This document shows, piece by piece, positions 10,576-22,230 of a stretch of DNA of 64,000 nt; position 1 is the first letter of the stretch, and each line of letters starts with the position of its first letter. A program made the position numbers and the translations under genes. The stretch spans positions 62,001 to 126,000 of the forward strand of contig LODT01000037.1 in NCBI GenBank assembly GCA_001606155.1. Reading direction: 5' to 3'. The DNA comes from Tieghemostelium lacteum (Eukaryota > Evosea > Eumycetozoa > Dictyosteliales > Raperosteliaceae). Under the pieces are notes generated by a model. The model was given only the letters and a program-made list of their open reading frames with translations. It was not told where the DNA came from and ran no database searches.

Positions 10576-13500
10576 ATGAAACGATTAATTATATTAGTAT
10601 TGTTATTTATTTGTATGACAGGGTATTCCTCTGGTCTGGAATGTAAAATTCATGTACACCCTACCGCTGGTGAAAATAAAATTGTTACAGATGGTACCAT
10701 TGAAAATCCATTTTTAACTCTTAAATCTGCCTATGAACATTTAATGGATTCAAAGAATTGTTCCAAGTATATTATTTATATGGGACCAGGTGTATACACA
10801 ACTAGAAATGACAAAAACATTATTTTTGAAAATATGGATATCCAAATTATGTAAGTTCCTTATTATCTATTTCCTATTCAGATTTTATTTGATACATAAT
10901 ATTAATTTGAATATTTACTTAATAGTTCACCAGGAAATACAACCATTTTTCCAATGATGGCTGCTTCAGGATTGACATTCATCAACTCTACATTTATTCT
11001 AAAGTCTATTAGATTTAATTTAGCTTATGATGGTGCAATTAGAGCAATTAATAGTTTTGGTACTGTATCCAATTCAGAATTTAACACAAATCAAGGTAAT
11101 CAATATGGTGCTATTTATTCATCCAATAGTTCCATTCAAATTAAGGAATGTGTTTTTTTGAATAATTTCAATCCATTTGGATCATCAATCTATTCGCTCT
11201 ACTCTTCAATTGATATCTCAAGAAGTATCTTCAAATGTTCCAATAACCAACCATCTGATATCTATTGTAAAGGAGGAAATATTGTTCTAGATGCTGAAAC
11301 CAAGAGAAATAATATTCCAATGAGTTGTTCTGATTGTATCTTAATGCAAAGTGGGGTCGGTAATATTACTTGTGATCCAACTCCAAGAACTAATTGTGCT
11401 CAGTTTATTCTCCCAACACCACCATTAAGACAAAAGCATACTTGTGGAAACCAAGTTTGTGAATCTTCTGAATCATGTCTCAACTGTCCACAAGATTGTC
11501 TACATTGTAAAGTAAAAGGTGTGATGAAGAACCAAGTATATCTTGAAAACCCTTTCCTTCCAAACTCAAATGTTCAACCATACTTTTCAGAGAAATTAAA
11601 TGGTTCTAGTATGTATATTTACATTACAAAATTATTAATTACCTTATATTTCTAATATTTTCAATATATTTAAAGATGTAAACTTTGAATCAAGTCCTAT
11701 GTTACAAACCCTTTATGGTAAAGCTATTGGTTATTTTAAGGTTGCTGATGAAAAGAAATATTCGTTGAAAATCTATGGTAAACATATTGGTGCTAGAGTT
11801 AAAATCAATGGAGGTATTGTTTATGATTCTCTATTCCATTCTCAAGTTAACAAACATAATTTTGAAGTATACCTTTATGAGACATCCAATATGATTACCA
11901 TTGAATATCTATCCAACACACCCTCAATCTATTCATTCTTGAAGGTATCAATCAAGAATAGTCAAGGTATATACGTTCCACTCGATATTTTCTATCATAG
12001 TGAAGGTTGTGGAAGTCCAAGATGTTACAGTGAAACATTTTCTCCAATTTCTGAAGATTCAACCCCAAGTGGTAATGGAATTTGTGAACCTGGTGAAGAT
12101 AACTACCAAGATTGTTACTCTCTCTTGGTTAGTCAAGAATGTACTTCAATTGTTAAGACATCACCTGCATCTCAATCCTACACCTCAAATGATACTCTTG
12201 GTCAACTTGCCAACAATCAATATCTGTACCATTTACCAGGTCTCTCTCATTTACAACATGGTCTTGATGTCACTACTGGTAAAGAAAAACCATCTTTGTT
12301 ATTCGACTTTAATTATTGTTCTGATTCTGATATTGGTACCATTCAAGTAAGTATTTCTTTTTTATATTATATTAAAAAACAATTTTGATTACTCATCTTA
12401 CATTTCATCCAATAGGATACCTATCGTGGATTAGTTTATACCATTCCATCCAACCTTGTTCATGCATCTCTTAAACCTGAATGTAATTACAATCTTGCAA
12501 CCTATGAGTATTCATCTGCATTAGATATGGCTGATTCTTTAACTATCAAAGCTGGCTTTAAAGTCAGTGGTGAAGCAGGAATTGATCTAGAAGTTGCAGA
12601 GCTATTGGTAAAGGTTTCATTTTCAGCTGACGTTAAAGTCACAATGGCCTCTGAAATGGAGAGTGTTGACACTGGTGCTATCTATGTAACCGAAGTTTCA
12701 TGTACAAGTTCAGTTGTATCTCTTGAACAAAATAATATTAAATTCCATCCAGACTTCCTCTATGATATCTCCAATGCCAAGGATACCAACGATATGATGA
12801 TTATCTTTGAAACCTATGGTACTGTTTACTACAAGTCTGCAGTTCTTGGTGGTTCACTTTCTCAAGTCACAGCAGTTACCTCCAATTATATAGCTCAAAG
12901 TGATACACTTGATGTTGAAGCCAATCTAAAAGCAACCTTCTTTGGTAAAGCTGATCTTGGTTTTGTAGGTGGTGCTTCCATTGATGCTGATCTTGCAATT
13001 GGTGGAACTTATACCAAAGAGAATAGAAATGAGTTCAAGCAAACCTCTAATACCTCCAGTATCTATGTAAGTGGTGGTAAATCTGGTTCAATGGGTCCAT
13101 CTTTTGTCTATTCAACCGATCAAGTTGGCGAATGGGCTCAAACTGTCGATTTGTATGTATATTTAGATTCTTTATATAATTATTTAATGTAAAAATTTAC
13201 TAACTATATATAGAATTCCAGTTCCAGTTAATTACGAACTTGATAGAATCTATAATATTCTTCCAGATTCAATCAGTAGTGCAACTAAATCTCTTTGGAT
13301 ACAAACAGAGTTGGAATATTATGGTTTATTCCCATACACTGGTATTAATCTTGAGAATCTAAGTTATTATTCAATTTTATTCTCATATATCACTGAAGTT
13401 GCTTTAATGCCTGCCAATCAATACTTATCATTCTTTAATATTTCAGTTACAATGATTGGTGAAGATGCTCAAGGTAATCCATTGACCCATACTGCACACA

Positions 13501-14450
13501 TTCAACCATACCAACAAGGTAATGACGTTCAACTATGTACATTCATAGCTCCATATTTCTCTGAAATCAATTCTGCTAATCTTATGGTTACTGGTTGGTA
13601 CACCCCAACTAATATTGCACAATCAGCAATCTTTAACTGGAAAAACAATACAGTTTCTCTATTTTTATATCCACATGATACTTCAGGTACATCTGGTCCA
13701 TCTTCTACATCTGGAGCTTTAACTGAGGGTCCATCTAGTACTAGTGGTGCTGCTCTTGGTTCTTTCAATAATGGTGGGCAAACTAGTGGAGGAAGTAGTG
13801 TAACAGGATATACCCCCAATTCTATCCAAGAAGATTCTACAAGTACTACAGGTTCTTCGGTACCAGTTAATGGAGTATCAGCTAGTTTTTCATCAGTTCC
13901 GACTCTACCAAGTACAGTATTAGTCCAACCAGCCAACCAAATTGATTCCGTAGTTTTGAACTATAAATTAGTAACAGTTTACAATATTGATCAAATTTTG
14001 ATCAATGTGAAATTAAATGGTGCATCTGCTTCTATGGTCTATTATATCACTTGTAATTACTACCGTTATCAAACTATAGGAAACTTTTATATTGATGGTG
14101 TCGCTTACGGTATCTATGTTTGTCAGTCCGTAATCCCTAAAAACAAACTCTACCTTGGTCCAATCAGAAATGTTCAACTATCAATTTCATCACCAACATT
14201 CAATTACTTACAAAATGAAATTTATCTAATGGACATGTTTATGTACCAAGATCAATCTGTTAACTCTGCTTTCAATGCCTACGAATTCTACATTCCAAAT
14301 CTAGAACAAAACTTTGAACAAGTTAATTGGAATATCCCAGGTGGTTTATCAGGTGTTAATATTACCAATGATCCTCTTCAATTCAACATGGTATATCCAA
14401 GAGATCCTTCATCCTTTGTCACTAGATTATCAATGCTCCAAGTTGAATAA
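10576..14450 (+). CDS. Secreted beta-helix/PA14-like/MACPF protein (paralogue 2)
   Basis: Five exons: 10576-10850, 10926-11608, 11676-12346, 12416-13152 and 13214-14450; all junctions are GT-AG and keep frame, giving 1200 residues. The signal peptide is residues 1-20. The layout matches its divergent neighbour: beta-helix, Cys motif CGNQVCESSESCLNCPQDC at about 264, PA14-like segment, then MACPF. The MACPF signature here reads TYGTVYY, so the usual His is replaced by Val, while LGGSLSQ is kept. After about residue 940 a Gly/Ser/Thr-rich linker leads to a second beta-rich C-terminal module absent from paralogue 1. Intron 1 matches the position and phase of intron 2 in paralogue 1; the other three are unique to this copy. 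It is probably secreted or surface-bound; function unknown. Confidence 0.85.
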
Positions 14451-14660
14451 AAATAAGAAAATTGATTACTATTCTATCTAGATATTTTTTTATTAAGATA
14501 TTATTCCAATTTACTGAACTATTTACCACCAAATGGTAATAATTAAATCTTATAGAGTTAATCATTCAAAGAGAATATATATTCTTTTATTACAATAAAA
14601 TTGTAAAATTTCGGTTTTGGACTAAGAGTTATGTAGAATGTTGAATTGTTTTTAGGATTA

Positions 14661-16223
14661 TTAATCATCCTGATTATCTGAAGCACATAAAGCTAATTTA
14701 TTTTGATCTAAAAACGTACTTCCGTAATTATATATGATAATATCTTTCACATATTCTTTCTTTTCACTTTTCAAATTAGGCGAATTCAATAAACTATAGA
14801 TATAGCATTGTAAAGAAGCTTGGTTTGATTCCCTAATTGCGTCGACTAAAATTTCTATATATGTCAATTCATTACCACTATTACTATCTGACCCTGTAGA
14901 AACTCCGAACCAAGCTGGTAAAATTTTTGGATATTTTTCCTTAATTTTGTTCATTATTTCATCACTGGGCTTCTTAATCAATGAATCATCGTTACTATCG
15001 TATAAATCGTAAAGCATAGCTGTAACTCTTCCCTCATCGTTATCCAAGGATCTTTCGATATAAGTCTGCTTAGGATTTCCATCTTCGTCTCTTTCAAACA
15101 CACTAGTATCACAAGCATAATAATCATAAAATAATGATGAATATCTTCCAGAAATTTGTTGACCTTCATCCCAAGGCTGACTAACCTTATTATCTGTAGC
15201 ATATTTCATTTTCATCACTTTCCCCATAATGATAGAAAACGAATCTGCATATCCTTCAGACCATGCTACATTGGAAGTAGATTCTACAGAATCACATGGT
15301 TCATGATCGTCGCCAGTGATGGGAATTGATATAGACTTTTCTGCATAAAGTATCTCTTGTACAAAATGGCCGTATTCATGAACTAGAGTTAAAGGTTCCC
15401 AAGAGCTTTTATAGCTACATTGTATTGTGTTGTCGCCATCAATATAATGAGCACCGTGGTATTTAGGATTTCCATCTTCATAAACTTCTACAAGAATTCT
15501 TGAAACAATATAACCGCCATCTCCCAATGTGAATGCTACGTTCATCAATAATGCATAAACGAAAATGAGATTTGATTCTATAATTATACCATTGTGGATA
15601 TATACTTGGCCATTTCCTGTTTTAGGTGTTAAGTCTACACCCATTCCACCAAAAATATAATCTATATGATAGTTTTTTGTAGCTCTGTTTATATCAAGAG
15701 AAAATTGCAGATTATATCTAACAGGATCTCCTACTTTAAGTCTTATGTCTTCAACTTCATCAAAATTTCTGCCAACGATAACTAATTGACCATAAGGGCA
15801 TATCGATAGAAAAACATTTATATCACCGTTGATTGATTTATCATATTTACTCCAATCTACTACTATCATCAGAGTAAGGATCCCGATATCATTTGTTCTT
15901 AAAATATTATCTTCTATATCCTCTATAACTTGAATAGAACATCCATTATTTATTCTAATGTCTTGAACTTGTGCCCAAGGTATAACCAATCTCTCTCCTA
16001 AATAAGATTCAGTAAAGAATGTAATTTTTACAACATGAGTAGATAATCTTCTTAAAGGATTTTCAGGATATAAAATTTTCTTATATTTAACTATCCTTTC
16101 TGGTTCAAATGGTGATCTTTTGTGTCTTCTTCCATTCATGCCTGTTCCAGGAAGTCTATCGTGTGCCCCTTCTATACAAGCTATCGTTACGCAAAGTAAT
16201 ATCAAAAATAAAAAAGATTTCAT
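14661..16223 (-). CDS. Secreted HEXXH zinc metalloprotease-like protein
   Basis: Single exon, 520 residues, with a signal peptide (residues 1-19, MKSFLFLILLCVTIACIEG). A basic site GRRHKRSP at about 31-38 could be cleaved by a furin-like enzyme. The zinc motif LVHEYGHF is at about 278-285, and a downstream WSEGYADSF at about 320-328 offers a Glu as third ligand, which fits a gluzincin-type site. The metzincin pattern HEXXHXXGXXH is absent. The protein could cleave extracellular or phagosomal substrates. I do not recognise a named subfamily. It faces the end of MACPF paralogue 2, 210 bp away. Confidence 0.6.
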   Translation of the reverse strand: MKSFLFLILLCVTIACIEGAHDRLPGTGMNGRRHKRSPFEPERIVKYKKILYPENPLRRLSTHVVKITFFTESYLGERLVIPWAQVQDIRINNGCSIQVIEDIEDNILRTNDIGILTLMIVVDWSKYDKSINGDINVFLSICPYGQLVIVGRNFDEVEDIRLKVGDPVRYNLQFSLDINRATKNYHIDYIFGGMGVDLTPKTGNGQVYIHNGIIIESNLIFVYALLMNVAFTLGDGGYIVSRILVEVYEDGNPKYHGAHYIDGDNTIQCSYKSSWEPLTLVHEYGHFVQEILYAEKSISIPITGDDHEPCDSVESTSNVAWSEGYADSFSIIMGKVMKMKYATDNKVSQPWDEGQQISGRYSSLFYDYYACDTSVFERDEDGNPKQTYIERSLDNDEGRVTAMLYDLYDSNDDSLIKKPSDEIMNKIKEKYPKILPAWFGVSTGSDSNSGNELTYIEILVDAIRESNQASLQCYIYSLLNSPNLKSEKKEYVKDIIIYNYGSTFLDQNKLALCASDNQDD

Positions 16224-17281
16224 TAGTGAATTACGATATTTCTGTATTTTATAATTAATAGAATGATTAATATATTTTGATTAAAAATGCAAATTCATTA
16301 TAATATATAAAATTAATTTTTTAGACAGTGTTTGATCGTGTTCTTATCATCTATTCATAAAGATACACAATTTATCATGATAAATAAAAAATTTAATCAA
16401 ATATAAGAATTATAATAAGTGTTAAATGTTATATGAAATGTTACTTTTACTGGAGTGATAATAACGAAAAAAAAAATAAAAATAATTTTGTTATTTTATT
16501 TTGTCATCAGATTTTTGAGTTTTCAGTAAAAAATTGATTTTTTGAAGTTCTGGCAGGATTTATATAAATAAATATATACCTCTACCTTGATAGCTTGATT
16601 TAGCAGAAAATTGTGAAGGAATAATGTATCTCGATAAGATAAACTCTTTACCTAAGTTTCATTGATCAAAACTATATTTATATTTCTCACATTAGAATGA
16701 AGAGAAGACATTTTATTTTAAAAAAATGAGAAAAACATCATTTATCTTTTATGTTGCAGTTAAATTTGGTCGTCCTATATTGAATATAAACAAAGGTATA
16801 AATGATGCCAATATAAACTAAAATCCAGAGATGTCAAAAAGATAATGAACTAGGTTTTAATAGATATTTTTTGATTTTTCCCAATAATTAAAATACATTT
16901 ATTTTATTTTTTTATTTATAAATAATTTAATGATTATCTTAATATGGATATCTATGGAATTGAGTAAATTGATATATGATGTTCAAAAGTTTCTTTTCAG
17001 AGGGGTGCCATCAAAGAATGCCCTACTTTAATGTAGACAATGTAGAAAATTGTGAGAAATTATTGGTGGTTCCTGAAAAGAGATTTTCCCAAAAAGATTT
17101 GGTTCTTGATTAAATTCCAATACTTCCTGTTGATATTATGATAGTTTTGTTTCAGATTATCTTGTTGTATTAAACAAATTAAAAAATCTTAAAAAAATTA
17201 AAATATTCTAAGAATTTTTTCTCCCTTTTTCATTTTTTTTTTAAAACTGGCTGATAATACCTTCAGATTAAATCATTTACG
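16224..17281. other. Divergent intergenic region, protease/PARP
   Basis: No gene is supported in this ~1.06 kb. Short open frames at about 16727-16820 and 16950-17030 are under 35 codons and unrecognised. Promoters for both flanking genes are expected here; no element could be assigned. Confidence 0.4.
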
Positions 17282-19534
17282 ATGCCACCCAAAAGAAAAG
17301 CAGTTTTAATCTCAGATAATGAAAATGTTGATGATACTTCTCCTGTTAAATCATTAAAAGTAGATTCATCAACTAATTCAACTACCATTTCAAATATAAC
17401 TAATAATAATGCTACCCTAAACAAATCAACAATAACAATATCTACACAGATAGTACAACCAAATGGAAATGGTATTATAGATGTTAGGGATCCAAATTTA
17501 TCAATTAGTACACCTATATTTAAGTTACCTACCAACAGCGATAATCAAACTATCAATTGGTACTTTATGGAATCAAATACAAAGAGAGTGTCTTTTGACC
17601 TAAAATATCAAAGTTTAATTGAAAAGTCACATGAAAATTATGGAGCTGATAAGACACATCAAGTACAAATTGCAGATAACATATTTATTAATTATGCTGG
17701 TACGTATAGGGTTTGTGTATTACATGCAGTTTTTGAGATACAGGAGTATTAATATGATATGTATTGTGCAGAGATGGTTTATCATGTTGGTGATAATCAG
17801 AAGAAACCTATTGTAAAAGTTGCACATACACCTATATGGTTGTGGGAGAAATCTAGAGGTGTATTTTCTGGGTTTCAAGCTGACGTTTCAAATCAAATTG
17901 AAATTGCATTTTTGAAGGATTGTACTAAAGGTAATATAGATGCTGAGAGATATATTAATTTCTCAACATTTGAACAGGTTAGATTTGATGATGTTACAAA
18001 GACACGTAGAGTACAGAGATCTTTTATTGATACAAATCTAGATGCATCACTTCAGAATCCTACTTGGTATTATGCAGATCAGGATACATGGGTAATCTAT
18101 CCTGATACTATTGAGATGGAAAAATCATTTCAAGCCTTTCTAAAAAATCGTAGAGATGTTACATTTAAGTCGTCGAATGGTGATCAAGTAACTTTTGCAC
18201 CTTTAGGTGCTAGTGGAAGACCATCAATCAAAAGAGATAAGGGGTCACCAGATATAGTACCAATTACCAAAAAGACATATTCACAAATGTCAGAAGAGGA
18301 GAAGAAAGCAATTATCACACAATCTCTATTAGCAGCTTCCCAACCACAACCGCCACCAACACCTACTACAACTACTACATCTACAACAACATCATCATCA
18401 CAACTATTCCTTCCAGGTGAAGAAGCAATAATTGAAGGTAATGGAGCACCTATGAAATATATACTCAGACCTTGTAGACAGTTTGATGACTCTGCTGCAG
18501 ATTTACATTTTAGAACTGCAGAATCTCAATTCTATAGACTTTTAGAGAGTGCAAGTAACACTTATAAAGTAAAGAAAGTAGAGTACATTGTTAATCCTAA
18601 ACTAATGAAAGCCTTCTATGCCAAAAAGAAAGAGTATGAGAAACTAAATTATCCAGATACCAAACCAGTATTTGGATTCCACGGTACATCTTCAAAGAAT
18701 ATATTGAATATCTGTAAAACCAATTTCCTAATTAGTAAAGTAGGTTCAACAACCGATGCAGGATGGTATGGAAAAGGTATCTATTTCTCAGAGTATCCTG
18801 AATATTCTATAGGTTACATTTCAGATTGTTCCAAGATTATGCTATGTAAAGTACTTTTAGGAAAATCTTATAAATGCGATGGGTTAATTACTGGAAAACC
18901 ATGTCAAACAGGATACACATCCCATCTATCACCAGATGAGATGGAACTTGTCATTTTCCATCCTGATCAAATTCTTCCATGTTATGTAATACATTACGAC
19001 GATGGTAATAACATAAACAGTGATGGATATACACTATATAACGATGCCTCAAAGAAGCATACTTCTAATATATTCTCTGGACTTTCTATATCTATAATCG
19101 GTACATTATCAGCCTCACAAACCCAACTAAAGAAACTTATATCAGATCACGGTGGTTCTGTTACAACATCTGGAAGTTCACTAACACATCTAGTCACCAA
19201 CTCAACCGAATTTGCAAATAAGTCATCAAAAATCACAAATGCTGTATCTACTAATATTCCAGTAGTCAACGAAGAGTGGATTTACAAATCAATCATTGAT
19301 GGTAAGCTCAAGAATCCAGCAGATTATTCCTTACAATTCAAACAAGCTAAACGATCAACTGATATCAAAGCTGTACCACTAGATTTTGACGATGACAATG
19401 TAGATGGAACCACTACATCAGACTCAGATTCTGAAGATGAAGTTAAGAAACCAATGTGTAAATACGGTAACAAATGCTACAGAAAGAATGCTGATCACTT
19501 TAAACAATTTGATCATGAATTTCTTATTGGTTAA
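17282..19534 (+). CDS. WWE-WWE-PARP-BRCT-PBZ ADP-ribosyltransferase
   Basis: Two exons, 17282-17699 and 17772-19534, with a 72 bp phase-1 intron, giving 726 residues. The join restores the first WWE domain (WYFMESNT ... INYAEMVYHVG, about 92-160). A second WWE follows at about 165-225 (IWLWEKSRGVF, FEQVRFDD, RRVQRS). The PARP catalytic domain is at about 360-560: FGFHGTSS (His), GKGIYFSEYPEYSIGY (Tyr) and MELVIFHPDQILPCY (Glu), so an H-Y-E triad is present, the set linked to poly(ADP-ribose) synthesis. A BRCT domain (LSISIIGTL ... EEWIYKSI) is at about 600-680. A PBZ zinc finger CKYGNKCYRKNADHFKQFDH, which binds poly(ADP-ribose), closes the protein. A role in DNA damage signalling is likely. 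Its 3' end is partly duplicated at 22231. Confidence 0.9.
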
Positions 19535-19853
19535 TCACTTTTACACACCAGTACTTTTCTTTTAAATTTATAAAATAATAACATTATTATTGTAAATACA
19601 TTTTTAATTTGATTTAAAATTTCTTTTGAAAAATATTAAATTAATTAACTCCCAAAAAATGGAAACATAAGGAAGACAACAGCCAAACCCCCCATGAATT
19701 TAGAATATTCCAATGAAATTCGTAATTTCTCCTATACACAAAATTAATAACAACCTCCTTGTGGGGTGTGTAAGGTAAAGCCTCCAAGAAAAATGAACTA
19801 AATTAGTTGAATTTTAGTTTGTTGCGATTTGCTAAATTCGGCCCATGTAAGGG
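19535..19853. other. PARP 3' region carrying a decayed copy of the 153-residue orphan
   Basis: The segment 19535-19600 is the PARP 3' UTR and recurs at about 22378-22445. After that a deleted copy of the gene at 22638 occupies 19643-19800 (listed separately). The remainder is the 3' flank of the F-box/LRR-like gene on the minus strand. Confidence 0.6.
19643..19800 (+). pseudogene. Internally deleted copy of the 153-residue orphan gene
   Basis: TTAATTAACT..CAAAAAATGGAAACAT matches the start of the gene at 22638. GGAAGACAACA then matches it at about 22752. About 250 bp are missing, and the tail from ATGAATTTAGAATATTCC to CCTCCTTGTGGGGTGT matches the 3' end near 23020-23099. The reading frame is broken. 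It follows the PARP 3' end just as the intact copy follows the PARP 3' fragment, so the two-part unit was duplicated as a block. Confidence 0.75.
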
Positions 19854-21491
19854 TTAATTTATTAAATTTTTTAATAAAAATGATTCAAATGAGGGATCAT
19901 TGATGGGTAATAATAGATTTGTTATTCTAGGTAGATTATTTTGAATTGTTTGTTGTAATTTTAAGATTTTTTCTTTACTATAATCTTTTGATGGGTGATG
20001 AAGTTCAAAATTTTTAAGAGATTTGGATGTATTTAATATGGCACATAGAGAATCTATAAACTCATCAGTGGTCTCTCTGTTGGTGTCATTAATTTTGTAT
20101 AATGTTACATTTTCCAGTGTAGTGTTATAACACATGGATTGGGTAAATTGTTTGATATTGAAATTGGATATTGAACCTATAGAGATCAATCTTAGATATC
20201 TATTATTGCTCTGAATCAATTTATAGAATTCCAGTGGATTTTCTAAAGTTCCAATATTCAATCTAACCAATTTTGAAGTTATTAAAGATTCCAAAGCAGC
20301 TGACATGTGTTGGTTTTGATCGCGAATTCTAATATCAAAATTTAATGAGATATTTTCTAAATTTGGTAACAGTTGGGTTAGTTCCAATAATGGTTGGGGA
20401 TGAGATTTGTGAGGTATTGGTACTTGTAATATACATTTTATGGCATTCTGATGATACAATTTCAAGTTATTCAAACAATTTGGAGTTATCACTTTCTTTT
20501 TAATACGAATTATTCCTAATTTCGAAGGTACACACCAATAGGCATGCATTGAGAGTGTTTTGTGTAAACCTCTAACATTGGAATCTATATACAGACTACG
20601 TATGGTACTGTTGTGTATAGGAGTGATTTCAGATCTCTTTGGTTTTATAATTATACCACGATTTACAATGTAATCGGTAATGGTGTTGTTGAGGTTTAAT
20701 GAATTAATGATGGTATTTAAATTCACTGGGATAGTTTGGAGTGTGATGTTAGCCTTTTTAAGTTTAGATTCACCAATGATATTAAAGAATGCTTGATGTG
20801 GAGCTTCTGTAAGTAGATCAATAACTATTGTCACATTGAGTGATGTTAGTGAAGGCATACTGTTTAGCGACTCTGAAAGCACTTTATTCCAAGATACCAG
20901 ATATCTTGTTAGTATCCATGACTCTAGTTGTGTGAACTGTGACATGGTATCAGATAGTTTTGTTATCGGATTAAAATAATCATTATCATCTAGAATCAAA
21001 ATAACAGTATCTACCAATTTAAGAAACTGTGGTTGACCAGCATTTTTGAAATTGTCAGAAAACTGTATCAGTTCATTGAGATTACGACATTTTAATTGAA
21101 TAGATTTTAAATTTACAAATTTACTAAATAGAGGTACTTGAAATAGTGAAAATGGCATTAAGAATTCATTTTGTATTGTTGTAATTTGATGTGCATGTTC
21201 TTTTAGAAATATTTCATTTTTTAGATGATGAATAGTTGAATCATCTATTCTAAAGTTTATAGACAATGTTTTATTGCTACCCTTGACTTGAGACTCTATT
21301 GTTGTGATACCACACACTGAAATTTCATAGGCTTCTATTTTCTCATGCAACAAAGCATTCCAATCTTTAGAAACCAAAGATATAATTTTTACTAACTGAG
21401 CTTTTCTTTCATTTGATAATGAATAGAATAGTTTTGATAATATCTCCTGAATTAAATAGTTGGGAAATACATAATTATGTATTCTTTCCAT
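19854..21491 (-). CDS. F-box/LRR-like protein
   Basis: Single exon, 545 residues. The N-terminus (about residues 8-55) reads like an F-box-type helix bundle: NYLIQEILSKLF, then VSKDWNALLHEKI. The rest is made of irregular leucine-rich strands with ISLNFD, LNIGTLE and NVTLYKI type segments. This matches the large dictyostelid class of F-box/LRR-like proteins, which may select substrates for SCF ubiquitin ligases; that role is inferred. The start codon lies inside an 11 bp perfect inverted repeat (21481-21514). The gene sits between two decayed copies of the 153-residue orphan, so the locus has been rearranged. Confidence 0.6.
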   Translation of the reverse strand: MERIHNYVFPNYLIQEILSKLFYSLSNERKAQLVKIISLVSKDWNALLHEKIEAYEISVCGITTIESQVKGSNKTLSINFRIDDSTIHHLKNEIFLKEHAHQITTIQNEFLMPFSLFQVPLFSKFVNLKSIQLKCRNLNELIQFSDNFKNAGQPQFLKLVDTVILILDDNDYFNPITKLSDTMSQFTQLESWILTRYLVSWNKVLSESLNSMPSLTSLNVTIVIDLLTEAPHQAFFNIIGESKLKKANITLQTIPVNLNTIINSLNLNNTITDYIVNRGIIIKPKRSEITPIHNSTIRSLYIDSNVRGLHKTLSMHAYWCVPSKLGIIRIKKKVITPNCLNNLKLYHQNAIKCILQVPIPHKSHPQPLLELTQLLPNLENISLNFDIRIRDQNQHMSAALESLITSKLVRLNIGTLENPLEFYKLIQSNNRYLRLISIGSISNFNIKQFTQSMCYNTTLENVTLYKINDTNRETTDEFIDSLCAILNTSKSLKNFELHHPSKDYSKEKILKLQQTIQNNLPRITNLLLPINDPSFESFLLKNLIN

Positions 21492-21514
21492 TTTGTCTAT
21501 TCCATGGAAAGAAT
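21481..21514. repeat. Inverted repeat around the F-box-like gene start
   Basis: ATTCTTTCCAT at 21481-21491 and ATGGAAAGAAT at 21504-21514 are perfect inverted copies separated by 12 bp. The left arm contains the start codon of the minus-strand gene. The repeat marks the junction with the decayed orphan copy that starts about 20 bp further on. Confidence 0.7.
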
Positions 21515-21536
21515 TTAAAAAAAAAAAAAATGATAA

Positions 21537-21777
21537 TATTATTTACAACAGAACCACTTACTTATTTTGCTGTTTGTAAAAATGATGTTTTGCCCCAATT
21601 TCTAGTGTTGAACAAATGGCAAAACTATATAATAGAGCATATCCATGAATTGGTTGATGTCTTCGAAGTCCTAAAACCAGTAGTCCCACAAACAAATGAC
21701 GGAGAACGAAGATAATTGTTTACCATTTTGTTTTGACTATCTAGGATTGAAATATGTAGCCAAACCCTCATGAATTT
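21537..21777 (+). pseudogene. Second decayed copy of the 153-residue orphan gene
   Basis: The translation TTEPLTYFAVCKNDVL and LVDVFEVLKPVV closely matches TTEPLPHFAVLKNDVL and LVNVFEVLKPVV of the gene at 22638. The 5' part of the gene is absent, the frame is shifted more than once, and the match stops after the equivalent of VAKSSMN. Identity at the DNA level remains high, so decay is recent. Confidence 0.75.
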
Positions 21778-21779
21778 TT

Positions 21780-22200
21780 GAAATTAATATTAATGTATAT
21801 TTCCTTTTCATTATTTTATTTCCTACCAACTCCAAATCAATTATCAAACCAATACTAAAAATCATCTTATTAATGTCTATTGGTGCCAAGAATTCTTTAT
21901 GATAACTTCTACCTGAAATACGTCTAGTGAGTAATGAATCATCAATAGAGAAATCCAAAACATGATCCAATTTTTTATCGTCTTCTATTGAAGGTACAAA
22001 CTGTATCAGTAATGTGATATATCATCAACACTCTACAATACAAGTAATGGAATATGTGCATATTCTAATTGCTTCTGAATACTAAATTTATAACCAACTG
22101 TCAACAATCTGGCGCATGTAATTTAGAACCATGGCTCTTCATCAACATCACTGCATCCATTGCAATTATTTTATTGCTTTATTGTTATTAACATTCCAAT
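21780..22200 (-). pseudogene. Decayed gene fragment of unknown family
   Basis: On the minus strand an open segment reads LLIQFVPSIEDDKKLDHVL and LLTRRISGRSYHKEF, ending near 21790. Further upstream the strand continues as shorter open pieces (QLEYAHIPLLVL, MDAVMLMKSHGSKLHAPDC) in other frames with stops between them. The amino-acid texture is that of a real protein rather than random A+T translation. I do not recognise the family, and no intact copy is in the window. Confidence 0.35.
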
Positions 22201-22230
22201 AAAAACATTTCATATTTTTGTTGTTCAATT

